A stretch of 64,000 bases of DNA from Faecalicatena faecalis (GTDB lineage Bacteria; Bacillota; Clostridia; Lachnospirales; Lachnospiraceae), in the NCBI RefSeq assembly GCF_012524165.2, contig NZ_JABACJ020000002.1, positions 62,001 through 126,000 of the forward strand, given 5' to 3'. The notes below the pieces were generated by a model, which saw only the letters and a program-made list of their open reading frames with translations, was not told where the DNA came from and made no database searches. This document shows positions 61,540 to 64,000 of the stretch, in pieces. Within the stretch, counting starts at the first letter, position 1; each line of letters begins with the position of its first letter. A program made the position numbers and the translations under genes.

Positions 61540-64000
61540 ATGAATTACGGAAAAGAAAATCTTTCGAAGAGAAAGAAGGACATCTCTTCAAAAAAGAATA
61601 TGAAAAAGAAGCGGGTCGGCGTCCGTGTGTTCAAGGCACTGATCATTTGTATGCTGCTGATCATCGTCATTGGCGTCGGCGGGGGAGCTTTATTTGTCAA
61701 GAAGATCATTGACAATGCACCGGAGGTGACTCCTAATAAAGTCAAGCCATCCGGGGCTATTACTCTTGTAGTTGACGAGAACGGCAATGACTTGGACAGC
61801 TTCTTCCAAAAAGGGTCGAACCGTGTGTACAAGACCTATGATGAGATACCGATCAACCTCACCCACGCTTTTGTAGCGATCGAGGATGAACGTTTCTATC
61901 AGCATAATGGTATTGACCTGCAGGGTATCTTAAGAGCCGGTGTCGTAGGACTTGCCTCTGGACATTTTTCAGAGGGTGCGAGTACACTGACGCAGCAGTT
62001 GATCAAGAATAACATATTCCCGGACTTTGTCGGGGAAAAGACTTTCTATGACAGCCTGCGCAGAAAGCTCCAGGAGCAGTATCTGGCCGTTGAGATCGAG
62101 AAGCAGATGAGCAAGGAGGAGATTGTGGAAGCCTATATGAACACGATCAACCTTGGTCAGGGATGCCTGGGAGTCCAGACAGCTTCCAAAAGATATTTCG
62201 GAAAAGATGTCTCAGATCTCACACTCTCAGAATGTGCAGTCATCGCTGGAATCACACAGAACCCTTCCGGCTATGATCCGGTTGAACACCCGGAAGACAA
62301 CCGGAAGAGACGTGACAAGGTATTAAAGAACATGCTGGATCAGAATTATATCACCAAACAGGAATATGATGAAGCAAAGGCAGAAGATGTATATGCTAAG
62401 ATCACGAACACGGTTCAGGAGACAGCCGAAGACAAACCGAACACTTACTTTATTGATGCATTACTGGAGCGGGTCATCAAAGATCTTCAGACACGTAAGA
62501 GCTATACAGAGACCCAGGCTTATAATGCTGTCTACAGTGGTGGACTTACCATTACAGCTACACAGGATAAAGGAATTCAGCAGATCTGTGATGAAGAAGC
62601 TGCGAATCCTGCCAATTACCCGGCCACAGTTGAATATGGCCTGGAATATGCTCTGACAGTGACACATGCAGATGGTACTTCCGAGAACTTCAGTAAGGAG
62701 ATGCTCGGGGAATATATCCGCGGTGCATGGGGCAGAGAGTTCCCACTGATTTTCGCTTCTCCAGAAGAGGCACAGCAGGCGATCAATGAGTATAAGAGCA
62801 CACTTAATATCGCAGAAGGAGATACGGTGACCGAGAATGTAGATATCACTCCGCAGCCGCAGATCTCCATCGTAGTCATGGACCAGTATACCGGTAAAGT
62901 AAAGGCCATCGTTGGAGGCCGCGGGGAAAAGAAGACAAGCCTTTCCCTGAACCGTGCTACAGGCTCCAAGAGACAGCCAGGTTCCTGTTTTAAGATTCTT
63001 TCCACTTATGCTCCTGCATTGGATTCTGCCGGATATACTCTGGCAAAGACCATTGATGACGCGCCATTTAAGTATGACAGCGGACAAGAAGTCAATAACT
63101 GGGATCATAAATATATTGGCCAGACTCGAGTTCGTTATGCAATTGAACACTCCATGAACGTATGCGCTGTTAAGACATTGACTGACATCGGATTACAGAC
63201 CGGATACGATTCTTTGATAAACTTTGGTTTCACCACACTGGTCAACAACGATAATGACAATTATCCAGGATTTTCTGATGTAGCACAGGCCACTGCTCTC
63301 GGCGGTATTACCCAGGGTGTCTACAACCTGGAGATGACGGCTGCTTACGCTGCAATCGCCAATAATGGCTTATACATTGAACCAATCCTTTACACAAAGG
63401 TTGTGGACCCAGAAGGAAATGTCCTGTTGGACAATACCGAACCTGCTTCACATCAGGTCATCAAAGATTCCACTGCCGGACTTCTTACAAGCGCGATGCA
63501 GGATGTAATCAACAAAGGTACCGGTACAGCCGCAAGATTGAATAATATGCCTGCAGCCGGTAAGACAGGTACCACAGAAAATAGTACTGACCTCTGGCTT
63601 TCCGCATATACACCATACTTTACTTGTTCCGTATGGACTGGTTATGACTCCAACAAGCCGATGGAGGGCTATCAGTATGACCAGGTCTGGCATGAGGTAA
63701 TGTGGAAGCATATCATGGATCGAATTCATGAGGCACTTCCTTACAAAGACTTTACAATGCCATCTTCTGTAGAACAGAAGACGATCTGTACGCAGACAGG
63801 GCTCTTAGCAACTTCGACCTGTCCGCCTCTGACAGAATATTTTGCCAAAGGCACAGCACCTACACAGAGCTGTCCGGGACATGTAGTCCAAAAGCCTGAG
63901 GAGGATAAAGACAAGGATAAAGACAAAGAGAAGGAAGACAAGAAGGACGAGGAGACACCGGATGATAACGAAAATCCAGATGATCCTTCTGGTGGAGAGA
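61540..64000 (+). CDS. Class A penicillin-binding protein (PBP1a type), cut by window edge
   Basis: 820 codons visible and open at the right edge. Short Lys-rich cytosolic start, one membrane segment (about 32-50, ALIICMLLIIVIGVGGGAL), glycosyltransferase 51 domain with EDERFYQHNGID (about 114) and GASTLTQQLIKN, then the transpeptidase domain with active Ser-x-x-Lys in PGSCFK (about 482), SMN and KTGTT (about 674). The C-terminus is rich in Lys, Asp and Glu repeats. AAAGGAGG lies 9 bases before the ATG. Builds and cross-links peptidoglycan. Confidence 0.95.
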   Translation, partial: MNYGKENLSKRKKDISSKKNMKKKRVGVRVFKALIICMLLIIVIGVGGGALFVKKIIDNAPEVTPNKVKPSGAITLVVDENGNDLDSFFQKGSNRVYKTYDEIPINLTHAFVAIEDERFYQHNGIDLQGILRAGVVGLASGHFSEGASTLTQQLIKNNIFPDFVGEKTFYDSLRRKLQEQYLAVEIEKQMSKEEIVEAYMNTINLGQGCLGVQTASKRYFGKDVSDLTLSECAVIAGITQNPSGYDPVEHPEDNRKRRDKVLKNMLDQNYITKQEYDEAKAEDVYAKITNTVQETAEDKPNTYFIDALLERVIKDLQTRKSYTETQAYNAVYSGGLTITATQDKGIQQICDEEAANPANYPATVEYGLEYALTVTHADGTSENFSKEMLGEYIRGAWGREFPLIFASPEEAQQAINEYKSTLNIAEGDTVTENVDITPQPQISIVVMDQYTGKVKAIVGGRGEKKTSLSLNRATGSKRQPGSCFKILSTYAPALDSAGYTLAKTIDDAPFKYDSGQEVNNWDHKYIGQTRVRYAIEHSMNVCAVKTLTDIGLQTGYDSLINFGFTTLVNNDNDNYPGFSDVAQATALGGITQGVYNLEMTAAYAAIANNGLYIEPILYTKVVDPEGNVLLDNTEPASHQVIKDSTAGLLTSAMQDVINKGTGTAARLNNMPAAGKTGTTENSTDLWLSAYTPYFTCSVWTGYDSNKPMEGYQYDQVWHEVMWKHIMDRIHEALPYKDFTMPSSVEQKTICTQTGLLATSTCPPLTEYFAKGTAPTQSCPGHVVQKPEEDKDKDKDKEKEDKKDEETPDDNENPDDPSGGE

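Overview
The window looks like a chromosomal segment of a Gram-positive, anaerobic, spore-forming Clostridia member, most likely Lachnospiraceae (gut Dorea/Blautia/Mediterraneibacter-like). This is inferred from strong GGAGG ribosome sites, moderate GC, ECF and TRAP transporters, class III fructose bisphosphatase, indolepyruvate:ferredoxin oxidoreductase, a C1q/BclA-like spore-surface type protein, and the tig-clpP-clpX-lon-engB order typical of Firmicutes. No ribosomal RNA, tRNA, CRISPR array or insertion sequence was seen.

Region 1 (1-5.4 kb) is one side of a small mobile element whose genes all read leftward. It carries a tyrosine integrase cut by the window edge, a serine recombinase, a Cys-rich protein behind an SOS (LexA-like) box, a homing-type HNH endonuclease, an excisionase-like HTH protein, several small phage-like proteins, a replication-protein candidate and a PC4/YdbC-like protein. 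The last lies behind a leader-peptide transcription attenuator. No conjugation genes are visible, so a phage satellite or integrative mobilizable element is more likely than an ICE. Next to it (5.8-7.9 kb) lies a strongly promoted Mrr-like nuclease fused to a STAND NTPase, a candidate anti-phage gene.

Region 2 (8.0-15.0 kb) is a probable nucleoside uptake and breakdown operon: a LacI-type regulator fused to a ribokinase, a nucleoside hydrolase, an ECF transporter (S, T and two ATPases, one with a degenerate signature motif) and a stand-alone ribokinase. Region 3 (15.1-17.3 kb) is a PadR / permease-prefix-like membrane protein / DUF4097 envelope module. Region 4 (17.5-25.7 kb) is a sugar-acid operon (DHDPS-family lyase, TRAP transporter, KDPG aldolase, FGGY kinase, 2-hydroxyacid dehydrogenase, RpiR regulator) with repeated RpiR-like operators at its promoter, facing a divergent spore-surface-like gene.

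Region 5 (26-56 kb) is mainly core metabolism and housekeeping on the minus strand: alanine dehydrogenase, AI-2E-family permease, engB, lon, clpX, clpP, tig, a DJ-1 protein, lysC, a predicted homoserine kinase, hom, prfB with its programmed frameshift, secA, a eukaryotic-type HisA, phenylacetate-CoA ligase with indolepyruvate oxidoreductase, a low-complexity lipoprotein, a divergent sigma factor, fbp, dapB, dapA and a tandem-OB SSB-like protein. A short plus-strand island holds a CYTH protein and an XRE regulator.

Region 6 (56.3-57.45 kb) has no convincing gene. It holds two large imperfect palindromes (about 245 and 285 bp) that each fold into a long stem topped by two hairpins, a T shape recalling parvovirus ITRs. 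They sit where the coding strand switches from minus to plus. Region 7 (57.5-64 kb) carries typA, a PsiE-like membrane protein, hpf, yigZ and a class A penicillin-binding protein cut by the right edge.
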